A stretch of 64,000 nucleotides of DNA from Solobacterium sp. (GCA_017512725.1 JAFWEW010000044.1:1-64000), one strand, 5' to 3'; shown: positions 8,039 through 16,564, counted from the stretch's first letter. Program-made: numbers and translations. Notes: generated by a model not told the origin, from the letters alone.

Positions 8039-9481
8039 ATGACAAACGAAGAACTGGTAAATAAGATTCTGGAACAGTGCGGACAGCGGGAAAACGTTGT
8101 ATCTGTCACCAACTGCATGACCCGTCTGCGCATCAATGTAAAAGAAGATGCGAAGATCAGCGATGAGGGGCTGAAGGCCATTGAGGGAGTCCTGGGGGTG
8201 GTACATGACCGCCCGCAGTATGTTGAAGTCGTCGTCGGTCCGGGCAAAGTCCGCAAATGCGCAGATGTCTGTGCGGAAATGGGCATCCCCGCAAGCGGTA
8301 CTGCATCGACCGAAAACAGCTGGCAGGAAAACAAGGCAGCGGTGAAAGCGGCACAGAAGAGCAATCCGGTCCGTGACGCACTGAAAATCTTCGGTGAGAT
8401 CTTTATCCCGCTGATCCCTGGTGTCATTGCGGCAGGTCTCTGTGCCGGTGTAAACACACTGATCCAGCAGCTGAATCCGGGCTGGGCAGACAATTCCGTT
8501 CTGAATGTCATTTGCACCCTGCTCGCACTGATCAATACTTCCTTTATGACCTACATTACCGCATGGGCAGGTTACCGTGCCGCAGAGCGGTTCGGCGGTA
8601 CACCGATCCTTGGCGGTATGCTTGGTCTGATTACCGGACTGGACGGCATCAACACCATTTCGGGCACAATCGGCTGGTTCAATGCGGATTCTCCGCTGGA
8701 CTCCATTCTTAGAAGCGGGCGAGGCGGTGTTCTTGCGGCAGTGCTTGGCGTACTGATCATGGTAAAAGTGGAAAAGGCAATCCGCAAACGGATGCCGGAA
8801 GCGCTTGATATCGTCTTCACCCCGCTGCTGACCCTGTTCATCTGTGTGATTCCGTATGTCTTTGTCGTCATGCCGATCTGCGGTCTTATTTCCAGCGGCA
8901 TCTGTGCGGTTGTCTCCTCCATCTGCATGTCTTCCAGCGCTCTGGTACGGATCCTTGCCGGCTATGTCAGTGCGGCACTGTTCCTTCCGATGGTCGCAAT
9001 GGGCATGCACCATGGGCTGGTTGCGCTGTATACGGTTCAGCTGAACCAGCTTGGTTATGTAACACTCTATCCGGCTCTCTGTATGGCAGGGGCAGGACAG
9101 GTCGGTGCTGCGATCGCAATCTATCTGAAAGCCAAAAAGGTTCATAATGACCGTCTGCGTTCCGTTATCAGCGGTGCGCTTCCTGCAGGTGTTCTCGGTG
9201 TCGGTGAGCCGCTGATCTACGGCGTAACGCTTCCGATGGGCAGACCGTTCTTAACCGCAGGTCTTGGTGCGGGTTTCGGCGGTGCCTTTGTTATGGCAAT
9301 GCAGGTTGCGGCTACGACCTGGGGGCCTTCCGGACTGTTGGGATGCTTTGTCATGACAGCCGGTCCAAATGGTGCAGTGATGAGTGTCGTATATTATTTC
9401 ATCGCACTTGTCATTTCCTGTGCTGCAGCGTTTGCGATCACCTACGCAATGGTCAAAGACGGAGATGTCGCAAATGCCTGA
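8039..9481 (+). CDS. murP: PTS EIIBC component, MurNAc type (MurP)
   Basis: A 480-residue phosphotransferase permease of the sucrose/MurNAc family. The N-terminal EIIB domain (1-85) has the phosphorylated cysteine in SVTNCMTRLRINV (Cys26). The EIIC domain spans about 115-475 with some ten membrane helices, the GMHHGLVALYTVQ segment and the conserved GVGEPLIYG substrate motif. There is no EIIA domain; MurP proteins use a separate glucose-type EIIA. Substrate assignment rests on the surrounding mur genes rather than the protein alone. It imports MurNAc or a MurNAc disaccharide as the 6-phosphate. Its 3' end overlaps the mupG start by 8 bp. Confidence 0.88.
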   Translation: MTNEELVNKILEQCGQRENVVSVTNCMTRLRINVKEDAKISDEGLKAIEGVLGVVHDRPQYVEVVVGPGKVRKCADVCAEMGIPASGTASTENSWQENKAAVKAAQKSNPVRDALKIFGEIFIPLIPGVIAAGLCAGVNTLIQQLNPGWADNSVLNVICTLLALINTSFMTYITAWAGYRAAERFGGTPILGGMLGLITGLDGINTISGTIGWFNADSPLDSILRSGRGGVLAAVLGVLIMVKVEKAIRKRMPEALDIVFTPLLTLFICVIPYVFVVMPICGLISSGICAVVSSICMSSSALVRILAGYVSAALFLPMVAMGMHHGLVALYTVQLNQLGYVTLYPALCMAGAGQVGAAIAIYLKAKKVHNDRLRSVISGALPAGVLGVGEPLIYGVTLPMGRPFLTAGLGAGFGGAFVMAMQVAATTWGPSGLLGCFVMTAGPNGAVMSVVYYFIALVISCAAAFAITYAMVKDGDVANA

Positions 9482-10514
9482 AGTACTGGGCAGATCCGTC
9501 TGTCTCAGTGAATCGAACGGTATGTTTTCGGAAACCGCGGTTTCCGAAGGCATGCCGGTCTTTCTTTCCCTGCACCGGGAAGAAGAGATGGATGGTGCAT
9601 ACAAAGAGAAGATGACGGCGTTCTGCAGTCATCTTTCAAATCATGGATGCAGAATCCTGGCCGATATCTCAAAGCGCACGCTGCAGATATTTGAAGTACC
9701 GGACGCAGAAACGCTGATGGATCAGCTGAATCTCTATGCGGTGCGGCTGGATTACGAGTTTACCGAAGCGGAAACCATTGCTCTGGCAGCGAAACGAAAT
9801 GTGATCATCAATGCCTCAACCATTACCGAAAGTGAGATGGAAGCGCTGAAAGGGAATCCGCATGTCAAAGCCATGCATAATTTCTACCCACGACCGGAGA
9901 CCGGTATGGATGAAGCACAGCTGAAACGGCAGACCGACCGGCTCCATCAGTACGGATTCAAGGTATATGCGTTTATTCCCGGAACCGGGGAAAAACGCGG
10001 TCCGCTCCGGGAAGGCCTTCCAACGCTGGAAGCCCACCGGACGGTTTCTCCGCTGGCAGCGTTTGCGGATCTTGCCCTGCATTATGAAATCGATGAAATC
10101 GTTGTCGGTGATCCACAGTTGTCCGATCGGGAAGATCATCGGATCCGCCGGTTTCTGAACGAGGGTATCCTGGAAGTTGAATGCCGGCTGGAACCGGGGC
10201 AGGAAGGGCTGTATGAGCAGGTCTTTACGAACCGGATCGATTCTCCGGACCGATTGATCCGTATCGCAGAGAGCCGGGAATACAGTGTATCCAACGGCAC
10301 CTGCATTCAACCGGAACATACCAGAATACGGAACATCGGATCCATCACCATGGACAATGAAGGATATGGCCGCTACTGCGGGGAAATCATGATTGCCCGA
10401 ACAGATCTTCCGGCCGATCCGAGAGTCAATGTGATCGGTCAGGTAAGCGAAAAGGATCTTCTGCTTCTGAACTGCATTGCCGGCGGGAAGAAGTTTGTGT
10501 TTGTTAAGGAATAG
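9474..10514 (+). CDS. mupG: DUF871 protein, MupG-like 6-phospho-N-acetylmuramidase
   Basis: A 346-residue TIM-barrel protein of the DUF871 family. The S. aureus member MupG is known to cleave MurNAc-6P-GlcNAc taken up by MurP. The visible body includes VKAMHNFYPRPETGMD, FIPGTGEKRGPLREGLPTLE and a C-terminal small domain ending VSEKDLLLLNCIAGGKKFVF. The ATG at 9474 is chosen because GGAG (9461-9464) lies nine bases before it; it overlaps the murP stop, so the two are translationally coupled. Gene content matches the staphylococcal mupG-murQ-murP-murR group, with murR turned around. Function is inferred from family and context. Confidence 0.85.
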   Translation: MPEVLGRSVCLSESNGMFSETAVSEGMPVFLSLHREEEMDGAYKEKMTAFCSHLSNHGCRILADISKRTLQIFEVPDAETLMDQLNLYAVRLDYEFTEAETIALAAKRNVIINASTITESEMEALKGNPHVKAMHNFYPRPETGMDEAQLKRQTDRLHQYGFKVYAFIPGTGEKRGPLREGLPTLEAHRTVSPLAAFADLALHYEIDEIVVGDPQLSDREDHRIRRFLNEGILEVECRLEPGQEGLYEQVFTNRIDSPDRLIRIAESREYSVSNGTCIQPEHTRIRNIGSITMDNEGYGRYCGEIMIARTDLPADPRVNVIGQVSEKDLLLLNCIAGGKKFVFVKE

Positions 10515-10539
10515 CGATAATTGTCGTTATTCTTTTTTT
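10510..10539 (+). terminator. Intrinsic terminator after mupG
   Basis: Stem AATAGCGA and TCGTTATT (one G-T pair), then CTTTTTTT. The stem begins inside the last codons of mupG. Confidence 0.7.
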
Positions 10540-10585
10540 CATAATGCCGGTGATGCCTTTTCCGCATGGCAACCCGAAAACAGGA

Positions 10586-10594
10586 TGCTAAAAT
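10586..10594 (+). promoter_or_regulatory. Extended -10 promoter of hflK-hflC
   Basis: TGCTAAAAT with no good -35. The same TGCTA-type element precedes telA, the DHH gene and the pseudopilin cluster, so it is probably a common promoter form in this genome. Confidence 0.5.
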
Positions 10595-10617
10595 AATTCC
10601 AAAGGAGGAAACCGATT

Positions 10618-11643
10618 ATGGTATTTCTGTCCATCATGTTATTTGCGTTGCTTATCGTTGCGGCAATCATGATACTTGTCCGGTATACGAAAGAACCGGA
10701 AAAATTCAAACAGGCATTTGAGAAAAACAGGAAATATTTCCTGCCGGCAGCCGGGGTAATTCTGGTGGTCATTCTGATCTCCGGTTCATTTTATTCGGTT
10801 TCGGAAGATCAGCAGGCAGTTGTCACAACGTTTGGAAAAGTGGTACGTACGGATTCCGCAGGAGTTCATTTCAAGCTTCCCCTGATCCAGCAGGTACACA
10901 AGGTTGACGTGACGACCCACGGCGCCAGCATCGGCTATGAGATCGCAAACTCCAATCAGGAGTGGGGCTATAAGGAAAACCCGCAGATGATCACATCTGA
11001 CTTTAACCTGATCGATGTGGATTTCTATATTGAATACAAAGTAAATGACCCGGTCGCCTATCTGTACAACTCGGAAGACCCGGAAATCATTCTGAACAAT
11101 GAGGCAATGTCTTCGATCCGCGGTATTATCTCCGACTATAAAGTGGATGATGTCATGACGACCGCCAAGGGTGAGATCCAGCAGAAGATCAAAGACTCCC
11201 TGATTGAAAAGCTGAGCGAGCGGAATATCGGCATTCAGCTGGTCAATGTCATGATTCAGGATGTTGAACCGCCGACCAATGAAGTCATGAGTGCGTTTAA
11301 GTCGGTAGAAACCGCCAAGCAGGGAGCGGATACCGCCATCAATAATGCCAACCGGTATAAGAATGAACAGCTCCCGCACGCAGAAGCCGAAGCGGATAAG
11401 ATCATTCAGGCTGCGGAAGCTGGAAAAGCGGCACGCATTGCCGAGGCAGAGGGACAGGCAGCCCGGTTCAACAAGATGTATGAGGAATACCAGAAGTATC
11501 CTCTGATTACCAAGAAGCGTCTGTTCTATGAAACCATGGAAGATGTACTGCCGGATCTTGAGGTTGTCATTACCGACGGCAATACCCAGAATATCCTGCC
11601 GATCGGTTCCCTTGTCGGCGGTATGCAGGAAGGAGGCAACTGA
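10618..11643 (+). CDS. hflK: HflK-like SPFH/band 7 membrane protein
   Basis: A 341-residue SPFH protein. It has two N-terminal hydrophobic segments (about 2-21 and 41-59) followed by the band 7 domain beginning YSVSEDQQAVVTTFGKVV, then a long charged helix rich in Ala/Glu (about 220-300) as in HflK. HflK and HflC form a cage around FtsH and restrain its membrane proteolysis. The gene is followed one base later by hflC, as in most bacteria. AAAGGAGG precedes the ATG. Exact orthology to E. coli HflK is inferred from domain form and pairing. Confidence 0.85.
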   Translation: MVFLSIMLFALLIVAAIMILVRYTKEPEKFKQAFEKNRKYFLPAAGVILVVILISGSFYSVSEDQQAVVTTFGKVVRTDSAGVHFKLPLIQQVHKVDVTTHGASIGYEIANSNQEWGYKENPQMITSDFNLIDVDFYIEYKVNDPVAYLYNSEDPEIILNNEAMSSIRGIISDYKVDDVMTTAKGEIQQKIKDSLIEKLSERNIGIQLVNVMIQDVEPPTNEVMSAFKSVETAKQGADTAINNANRYKNEQLPHAEAEADKIIQAAEAGKAARIAEAEGQAARFNKMYEEYQKYPLITKKRLFYETMEDVLPDLEVVITDGNTQNILPIGSLVGGMQEGGN

Positions 11644-11644
11644 G

Positions 11645-12526
11645 ATGAAAAACGGAAAGAACAATAAGCCGGTTCTGATTGCGGCAGGCGTGATTGTCAT
11701 TCTGGTCCTGGTGCTTTCTTCGGTCTATACCGTACGGGAAAACCAGTATGTGGTAATCCGTCAGTGGGGAAAGATCACCGCGGTGAATGACAAGCCGGGT
11801 CTTGCCTTCAAGATCCCGTTTATCCAGACGGCAGAGCCGATTACCAAAGAGATCATTCTCTATGACATTCCGGAATCGGATGTCATTACCAAAGATAAGA
11901 AATCAATGGTCGTAGACAGCTTTGTATTATGGAAAGTCACAGATCCCTATAAGTACATCAAGAGCTTAAATGCGGTAAGAGGAAGAGCGGTAGAACGGAT
12001 TGATGCGGCGGTATACAACGCCGTCAAGAATACGATCTCTTCCATGACCCAGGACGAAGTGATCGCATCCCGCGGAGAAGCACTTACCACCAAGATCACC
12101 AACGAAGCCAACAGCGATATCGGTCAGTATGGGGTCGAGATCCTGACGGCGCAGATCAAGACGCTGAGTCTTCCGGCGGATAACCAGGAAGCGGTATACA
12201 TGCGCATGATCTCCGAACGGGAAAACATTGCGGCAGGCTATGAAGCCAGCGGTAAAGCACAGGCACAGAAGATCCGCAATGAAACCGATAAGGAAGTACA
12301 GCTTCTGATCGCAGATGCCGAAAAACAGGCGGCGATCCTGGAAGCAGAAGGCGAAGAAGAATACATGAAGATCCTGCAGGACGCCTATAATTCGGGAGAG
12401 AAAGCGGATTTCTATGAGTATATCCGCGGTCTGGATTCCCTTAAAAAATCCCTCAGCGGAGACGGGCGGAAGACCCTGATCCTGGACAAGAATTCCGAAC
12501 TGGTTCAGATCCTGTATGGCAATTAA
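11645..12526 (+). CDS. hflC: HflC-like SPFH/band 7 membrane protein
   Basis: A 293-residue partner of HflK with a single N-terminal membrane anchor (VLIAAGVIVILVLVLSSVYTV) and a band 7 domain starting VRENQYVVIRQWGKI. The C-terminal helical region includes SERENIAAGYEASGKAQAQKIRNE and ends KTLILDKNSELVQIL, typical of HflC. The start is set by AGGAGG at 11631-11636, nine bases upstream. It follows the hflK stop by one base and is certainly co-transcribed. Expected role: assembly with HflK around the FtsH protease in the membrane. Confidence 0.88.
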   Translation: MKNGKNNKPVLIAAGVIVILVLVLSSVYTVRENQYVVIRQWGKITAVNDKPGLAFKIPFIQTAEPITKEIILYDIPESDVITKDKKSMVVDSFVLWKVTDPYKYIKSLNAVRGRAVERIDAAVYNAVKNTISSMTQDEVIASRGEALTTKITNEANSDIGQYGVEILTAQIKTLSLPADNQEAVYMRMISERENIAAGYEASGKAQAQKIRNETDKEVQLLIADAEKQAAILEAEGEEEYMKILQDAYNSGEKADFYEYIRGLDSLKKSLSGDGRKTLILDKNSELVQILYGN

Positions 12527-12555
12527 GAAAATACCGGCACTGCCGGTGTTTTCTT
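12525..12555. terminator. Strong terminator after hflC
   Basis: Near-perfect 15-bp hairpin AAGAAAATACCGGCA / TGCCGGTGTTTTCTT. A/T runs on both sides let it work in either direction. Confidence 0.8.
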
Positions 12556-12589
12556 AATATAAATTCACCGTGTGAAAGGAGTGTCAGAT

Positions 12590-13519
12590 ATGAAGAAACA
12601 GAGGTTCCGGGCAGAACAGGACGGGTTCCATGGAGCGTGGTACCCGGCAGAGACGGAATGTGATTCGGGAATGATCGTCATGCTGGGGGACAGCAGTGAA
12701 GACCGCATGGCCGTATGCGGTGCCCATTGGGTCAATCAGCTCGGGTGCCATGTAATGGCAATGTCTCCGGACGAAAAGGATTACGGGCACCACAACTATC
12801 CCCTGGAACGGTTTGGCAAGGCAATCGCATTCATGAAGGAACAGGGGTGTCAGAAGATCGGTATCACAGGTGCTTCGACGACCGGTATGCTCGCACTGCT
12901 TGCGGCATCATATTATTCGGAGATAACATTAACCATCGCGGTATCCCCTTCGGACTTTGTAATGGAAGGGTTTTACCAGGACGGCAAAGACGGCATGCGG
13001 GAACGACCGGGTGATCAGGAATCTACGGTAACCTGGCAGGGCAAACCGCTGCCGTATCTTCCGTTTGCCTGGAGACATCCGGAATACTGGCAGCGCATCA
13101 AAGCGTATTCCAAAGCCACCGGAAATGCGATCGCTTCCCGGGAAATGTTTGACGTATCCGAACAGCTCCATCCGATCCAGGAAGAAGAAAAGATCAAAGT
13201 TGAACGGATCAGGGGAAAACTGATCCTGATCGGAGCGGAAGATGATGCGCTCTGGGATACCTGCAGGTATATCCGGCGGATTCAGAAACGGCTGGAAGAA
13301 CTGCCGCATGAATGTACCTGTGAAGCGTGGCTGTATGAACACGGAACGCATTTTGCCTTTCCGGAGTCCCTGCTGAAAAAGATCCTGCCGGTTGGATCCG
13401 GTCTGCTGGTAAAGGCAATGTTCAAAGCGGGAAGAGATTACCCGAAGGAATGCAGAGAAACCAGAATCGATATTGACCGCAGGATGAAGCAGGCAATCCG
13501 GGAATGGAGGAACGGGTAA
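12590..13519 (+). CDS. Alpha/beta hydrolase, BAAT C-terminal (acyl-CoA thioesterase-like)
   Basis: A 309-residue cytosolic alpha/beta hydrolase resembling the C-terminal domain of acyl-CoA thioesterases/BAAT. The nucleophile elbow is KIGITGASTTGMLALLAA with Ser96 in the middle. A likely acid lies in the LILIGAEDDALWD segment (about 208-220) and the His in YEHGTHFAF (about 248-256). There is no signal peptide. AAAGGAG at 12575-12581 fits the ATG at 12590; an in-frame GTG at 12572 is too close to that site. The substrate is unknown. The short gap to the VOC gene may mean co-transcription. Confidence 0.75.
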   Translation: MKKQRFRAEQDGFHGAWYPAETECDSGMIVMLGDSSEDRMAVCGAHWVNQLGCHVMAMSPDEKDYGHHNYPLERFGKAIAFMKEQGCQKIGITGASTTGMLALLAASYYSEITLTIAVSPSDFVMEGFYQDGKDGMRERPGDQESTVTWQGKPLPYLPFAWRHPEYWQRIKAYSKATGNAIASREMFDVSEQLHPIQEEEKIKVERIRGKLILIGAEDDALWDTCRYIRRIQKRLEELPHECTCEAWLYEHGTHFAFPESLLKKILPVGSGLLVKAMFKAGRDYPKECRETRIDIDRRMKQAIREWRNG

Positions 13520-13579
13520 TTACCCATTCGGTAAGACAATATATCCGTAAGAGTTTAAAAGGATTGAGGAGACGAAAGA

Positions 13580-13963
13580 ATGAAGATCGAACATGTGGCG
13601 ATGTATGTTAATGATCTGGAAAAGACAAAAGAATTCTTTGTTCAGTATTTTGACGGAAAACCAAATAATCTGTATCACAACCCAAAGACAGGGTTCCGGT
13701 CCTATTTCATATCCTTTGAAGATGGGGCACGTCTGGAAATCATGAACAAACCGGAAATGAGCGACGAACCGAAAGGGCGTACAAGAACCGGATTCATTCA
13801 TCTTTCCATTTCAGTCGGCAGTAAGGAAGCGGTCGATCAGCTGACCGCAAGATTAAGAAATGACGGGTATGAAGTAATCAGCGGTCCGAGAACAACCGGT
13901 GACGGTTATTATGAGAGCTGTGTAATTGGTATTGAAGGAAATCAGATTGAGATTACGATCTGA
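13580..13963 (+). CDS. VOC-family (glyoxalase/bleomycin resistance-like) protein
   Basis: A 127-residue protein with two beta-alpha-beta-beta-beta units typical of the vicinal oxygen chelate superfamily. It starts MKIEHVAMYVNDLEKTKEFF and repeats as GFIHLSISVGSKEAVDQL. Possible metal ligands are His5, the Glu in ARLEI, the His in FIHL and the Glu in IEITI at the C-terminus. Members include glyoxalase I, dioxygenases and antibiotic-binding proteins; which one applies is not clear. GAGGAG precedes the ATG. A terminator lies about 150 bp downstream. Confidence 0.8.
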   Translation: MKIEHVAMYVNDLEKTKEFFVQYFDGKPNNLYHNPKTGFRSYFISFEDGARLEIMNKPEMSDEPKGRTRTGFIHLSISVGSKEAVDQLTARLRNDGYEVISGPRTTGDGYYESCVIGIEGNQIEITI

Positions 13964-14115
13964 AAAAAATCACATAATTCCACATATTCTTAACATATTT
14001 CTGAAACAGTTTCTGCGTACTATAAAGACAGTCAAAGGACGAACCCCTAAGTTCTTTGATTCGATCGGATCCCTTTCCCGATCATACAATTATCCCCTTT
14101 GTAAATGATATCAAC

Positions 14116-14148
14116 GAAAAAGATCACCTTCCCCGGGTGGTCTTTTTC
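14116..14148. terminator. Bidirectional terminator between VOC gene and rpn unit
   Basis: Stem GAAAAAGATCACC and GGTGGTCTTTTTC with loop TTCCCCG. It serves the VOC gene on + and the Rpn unit on -. Confidence 0.75.
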
Positions 14149-14179
14149 ATTGTCTGATTATGGAACGTTTTGTGGTACA

Positions 14180-14446
14180 TTACTTTCCTGGTTCTCTGGC
14201 AATCTTCCAAATCGCACGGTAATCCTTTATCTCTTCCATGGAAAAGTCAGTACCGGATTTGAAGATTTCCTCATCGCTTTTTCCCTGATTAAACTGTTGG
14301 AATACAGAAATGATTGTGCGCTTTATTTCCTGTTTTCCGAGTTCTTTGCCTTTTTCGATTCCTATTTCAATTCCTTCTTCCCGGTATATCTGTTTCAAAT
14401 CCTCTTCGTAACGATCTGCGTCAAATTCTTCCAGAATCGAACCCAT
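14180..14446 (-). CDS. Free-standing copy of the Rpn C-terminal module (RpnS-like)
   Basis: An 88-residue protein nearly identical in plan to the last 108 residues of the Rpn gene just upstream. It opens MGSILEEFDADRYEEDLKQ, has one short IGIEKGKELGKQE unit in place of the longer repeats, then SVFQQFNQGKSDEEIF and EEIKDYRAIWK. It carries its own AAGGAGGAGATA ribosome site directly before ATG and begins 26 bp after the rpn stop. The duplication starts exactly at the ribosome site, so it was probably kept for making the small protein. In E. coli Rpn systems, internally started C-terminal proteins block the toxicity of the full-length nuclease; the same role here is inference. Confidence 0.75.
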   Translation of the reverse strand: MGSILEEFDADRYEEDLKQIYREEGIEIGIEKGKELGKQEIKRTIISVFQQFNQGKSDEEIFKSGTDFSMEEIKDYRAIWKIAREPGK

Positions 14447-14472
14447 TATCTCCTCCTTGTTTTAACAGCACA

Positions 14473-14799
14473 TTACAGTCCTGATTCTTTGGCACTCTTC
14501 CAAATCGCACGATATTCCTTTATCTCTTCCATGGAAGAGGAGGTACCGGATCTGAAGATTTCCTCATCGCTTTTTCCCTGATTAAACTGTTGGAATAAAG
14601 AATTGATCGTGCACTTTGTTTCCTGTTTTCCGAGTACTTTGCCTTTTTCAAGTCCTTTTTCAATACCTATTTCTATTCCTTCTTCTTTGCCTTTTTCAAT
14701 ACCTTTTTCGATTCCTATTTCAATTCCTTCTTCCCGGTATATCTGTTTCAAATCTTCTTCATAACGATCTGCGTCAAATTCTTCCAGAATCGAACTCAT
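14473..14799 (-). CDS. Predicted internal-start product within rpn (RpnS-like, 108 aa)
   Basis: Codon 230 of the Rpn gene is an ATG (14797-14799) preceded at ideal distance by AAGGAGGAGATA, encoded in frame as AKEEIM. Translation here would give a 108-residue protein MSSILEEFDADRYEEDLKQ... covering the repeat-rich C-terminal module. The same 15-base AAGGAGGAGATAATG string heads the downstream free-standing copy, showing that this site works as a start signal in at least one context. Intragenic antitoxins of this kind are described for E. coli Rpn proteins. Confidence 0.6.
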   Translation of the reverse strand: MSSILEEFDADRYEEDLKQIYREEGIEIGIEKGIEKGKEEGIEIGIEKGLEKGKVLGKQETKCTINSLFQQFNQGKSDEEIFRSGTSSSMEEIKEYRAIWKSAKESGL

Positions 14800-15486
14800 T
14801 ATCTCCTCCTTCGCAGCAGCTACTGCTTCGGAAATCATATATGTTTTCGGAATATTCTCCAGAACCGTTTTCACTGCCGTCTCAAGATCCATTTCCTTCT
14901 GCAGATCCCGGATATCCTGTACCAGTTGGGCATATTCCTGCAATGGCTGGCACTTCTTCAGCAGGGTATGATTTCCGCTCTCTTCAGAATTAATATTAAT
15001 CATTCTGACCTTAACGGCAATATCAGGATCTGCGAGTTTTTTCTTCTTTTCATCTCCAATAAACGAGTCCTTAAGATACATCCACTGCTCCGCCGGTTTG
15101 TCCTTCTCACCGTTGTAGAAAACATACAATTTTGGCAGAGGAATATAGTAACGTTTTGAGAAATGCAGGATATTGCGGTTCTGCTCACGGATCCGTTTCT
15201 GGATCAGCTCAACAAAGTAAATCAGTTCCCGCAGCGGTATGTTCTCGTTCCAGGAACTCTGCTGTTCCCAAATATTGATTTCATCATAAATTACAAACGA
15301 TACATCGTTCTTCATCCCGACGAAGTATACATTTTCCAATGTGTTGAATTGGATTGCCTCCGGATCCTGATAATCGGTACCGTTCAGGGCATTGTACAGG
15401 CTCAGGGTATTCTCCTTGTAATCCGGATTACCGAACAGATAACGGAAGAAACGGTCCTTATGTTCTCTTATATTAATGGAATTCAC
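14473..15486 (-). CDS. Rpn-family PD-(D/E)XK nuclease / putative transposase
   Basis: A 337-residue member of the recombination-promoting nuclease (Rpn, PDDEXK_2) family. The nuclease core lies in residues 1-150: DRFFRYLFGNPDYKENTLSLYNALNG is the family opening, and Asp61 with the Glu74-Gln75-Gln76 motif match the active-site pattern. Residues 240-280 hold GIEIGIEKG-type repeats. The start is GTG at 15486 with AAGGAGG eight bases upstream. Rpn proteins act as DNases in phage defence or recombination. An internal ribosome site and ATG at codon 230 probably give a second product, and a duplicate of that region follows the stop. Confidence 0.85.
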   Translation of the reverse strand: MNSINIREHKDRFFRYLFGNPDYKENTLSLYNALNGTDYQDPEAIQFNTLENVYFVGMKNDVSFVIYDEINIWEQQSSWNENIPLRELIYFVELIQKRIREQNRNILHFSKRYYIPLPKLYVFYNGEKDKPAEQWMYLKDSFIGDEKKKKLADPDIAVKVRMININSEESGNHTLLKKCQPLQEYAQLVQDIRDLQKEMDLETAVKTVLENIPKTYMISEAVAAAKEEIMSSILEEFDADRYEEDLKQIYREEGIEIGIEKGIEKGKEEGIEIGIEKGLEKGKVLGKQETKCTINSLFQQFNQGKSDEEIFRSGTSSSMEEIKEYRAIWKSAKESGL

Positions 15487-15631
15487 AGAAAAGCCTCCTT
15501 CATATAATCGGAGAAGCAGTCCCTGAGCCGGTACTTAATTACTCCTCTGCTATACTCTTAGGCGCCTGACTGAGAAATCCCTCATTATTTGAATGGAGAA
15601 TTGAATTGCGGAAGGAAAAAACGGATATGAA

Positions 15632-15650
15632 AGAAAAAGCCGTTTCCGGC
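15632..15650 (-). terminator. Terminator of the MBL gene
   Basis: On the minus strand GCCG-GAAA-CGGC (15639-15650) followed by TTTTT, 25-40 bases after the MBL stop. Confidence 0.6.
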
Positions 15651-15672
15651 ATTTCATGATTATTTTATCTGG

Positions 15673-16491
15673 TTATAAGACTGCCTGATCCCCGCAGTGC
15701 AGATAGATCAGCTGATGCCCCATGATCTTTTTCATTATTTCATAGGGGATAATGCCGGTACAGTGACCGGTATAGAAGAGAGAATGCGTGTTTTTCAGCT
15801 GGTATGCGGTATCCGTGATTACACGGATATCTTCTTCGCTGTAATTCTTCTTCATCATGTGAAACCCGCTGAATACCGCATACGGTTCACTTTGGTACAG
15901 TGCTTCATACGCATTCAGGATGTTCTGTATGCCATGATGGGCACAGCCGCTGAATAATACTCTGCGGGAACCTTCCTGAATAACAAAACACTGTTCATGA
16001 TCAAAGGTATCCGGTATGTATTCCTCTCCGGTCTTTCGTTTCAGCCGCTCATTGGCAGAAGGAATCGGAACCGTGATTGAAATATCGGAAAAAACGGAAA
16101 GTAAAGGATCAATCTGATAATTGCCTTCCAGTTCAATAATCTGCGGATGGCCCTTAAGGAGTTCCGAGAGACCGATATACTTCGGTCCGTCTTTGTGCAT
16201 GGAATAATACGGTTCAAAAGCAGTCTTCTGCAGAAATACCGATGCGGTGGAATTGATCTGGAAAAAGGACAGCAGTCCCCCGCCGTGATCATAGTGGCCA
16301 TGCGACAGTACAACGGTATCTATCGCAGAGAGGTCAACCCCAAGCTGCTGTGCATTTCGGATCAGAAGATCATCCGCTCCGGTATCCATGAGGATCCGGT
16401 GACTGCCGGTTTCAATGTAATAACAAAGACCGTGTTCATACGGGCAGTGCGTACTGCCTTCCGTGTTTTCTGCGAGACAGATTACTTTCAT
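15673..16491 (-). CDS. MBL-fold metallohydrolase
   Basis: A 272-residue metallo-beta-lactamase-fold protein. The metal motif is LSHGHYDHGGG (His64, His66, Asp68, His69), with further ligands likely in FSGCAHHG and YTGHCTG. The spacing resembles the group annotated as dihydropteridine/RFA-P-synthase-like or generic MBL hydrolases. The start at 16491 (KVICLAENTEG) is preferred over an ATG 48 bp upstream because the latter lies beyond the predicted -10. No ribosome site is present; TATACT ends only nine bases before the ATG, so the transcript may be leaderless. It is divergent from the second murQ. The substrate is unknown. Confidence 0.8.
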   Translation of the reverse strand: MKVICLAENTEGSTHCPYEHGLCYYIETGSHRILMDTGADDLLIRNAQQLGVDLSAIDTVVLSHGHYDHGGGLLSFFQINSTASVFLQKTAFEPYYSMHKDGPKYIGLSELLKGHPQIIELEGNYQIDPLLSVFSDISITVPIPSANERLKRKTGEEYIPDTFDHEQCFVIQEGSRRVLFSGCAHHGIQNILNAYEALYQSEPYAVFSGFHMMKKNYSEEDIRVITDTAYQLKNTHSLFYTGHCTGIIPYEIMKKIMGHQLIYLHCGDQAVL

Positions 16492-16500
16492 AACATATTC

Positions 16501-16506
16501 AGTATA
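16501..16506 (-). promoter_or_regulatory. -10 of the MBL gene (leaderless candidate)
   Basis: TATACT on the minus strand, nine bases before ATG 16491, predicting a 5' UTR of only 2-3 bases. Confidence 0.4.
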
Positions 16507-16558
16507 ACAAGGAGACGGAAAACAAATGGTGATATTCAAAAAACAGGGGTTCCGACCG

Positions 16559-16564
16559 TATAAT
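16559..16564 (+). promoter_or_regulatory. -10 element of the second murQ
   Basis: Perfect TATAAT with a weak -35, TTCAAA, 18 bp upstream (16535-16540). It overlaps an ATG at 16563, which argues for the next ATG at 16590 as the true start. Confidence 0.5.

Noticed and set aside
8009-9145. A 378-codon open frame antisense to murP
   Set aside because: It lies wholly opposite a conserved PTS gene, has no ribosome site, and its Cys/His/Arg-rich composition is that of a shadow frame.
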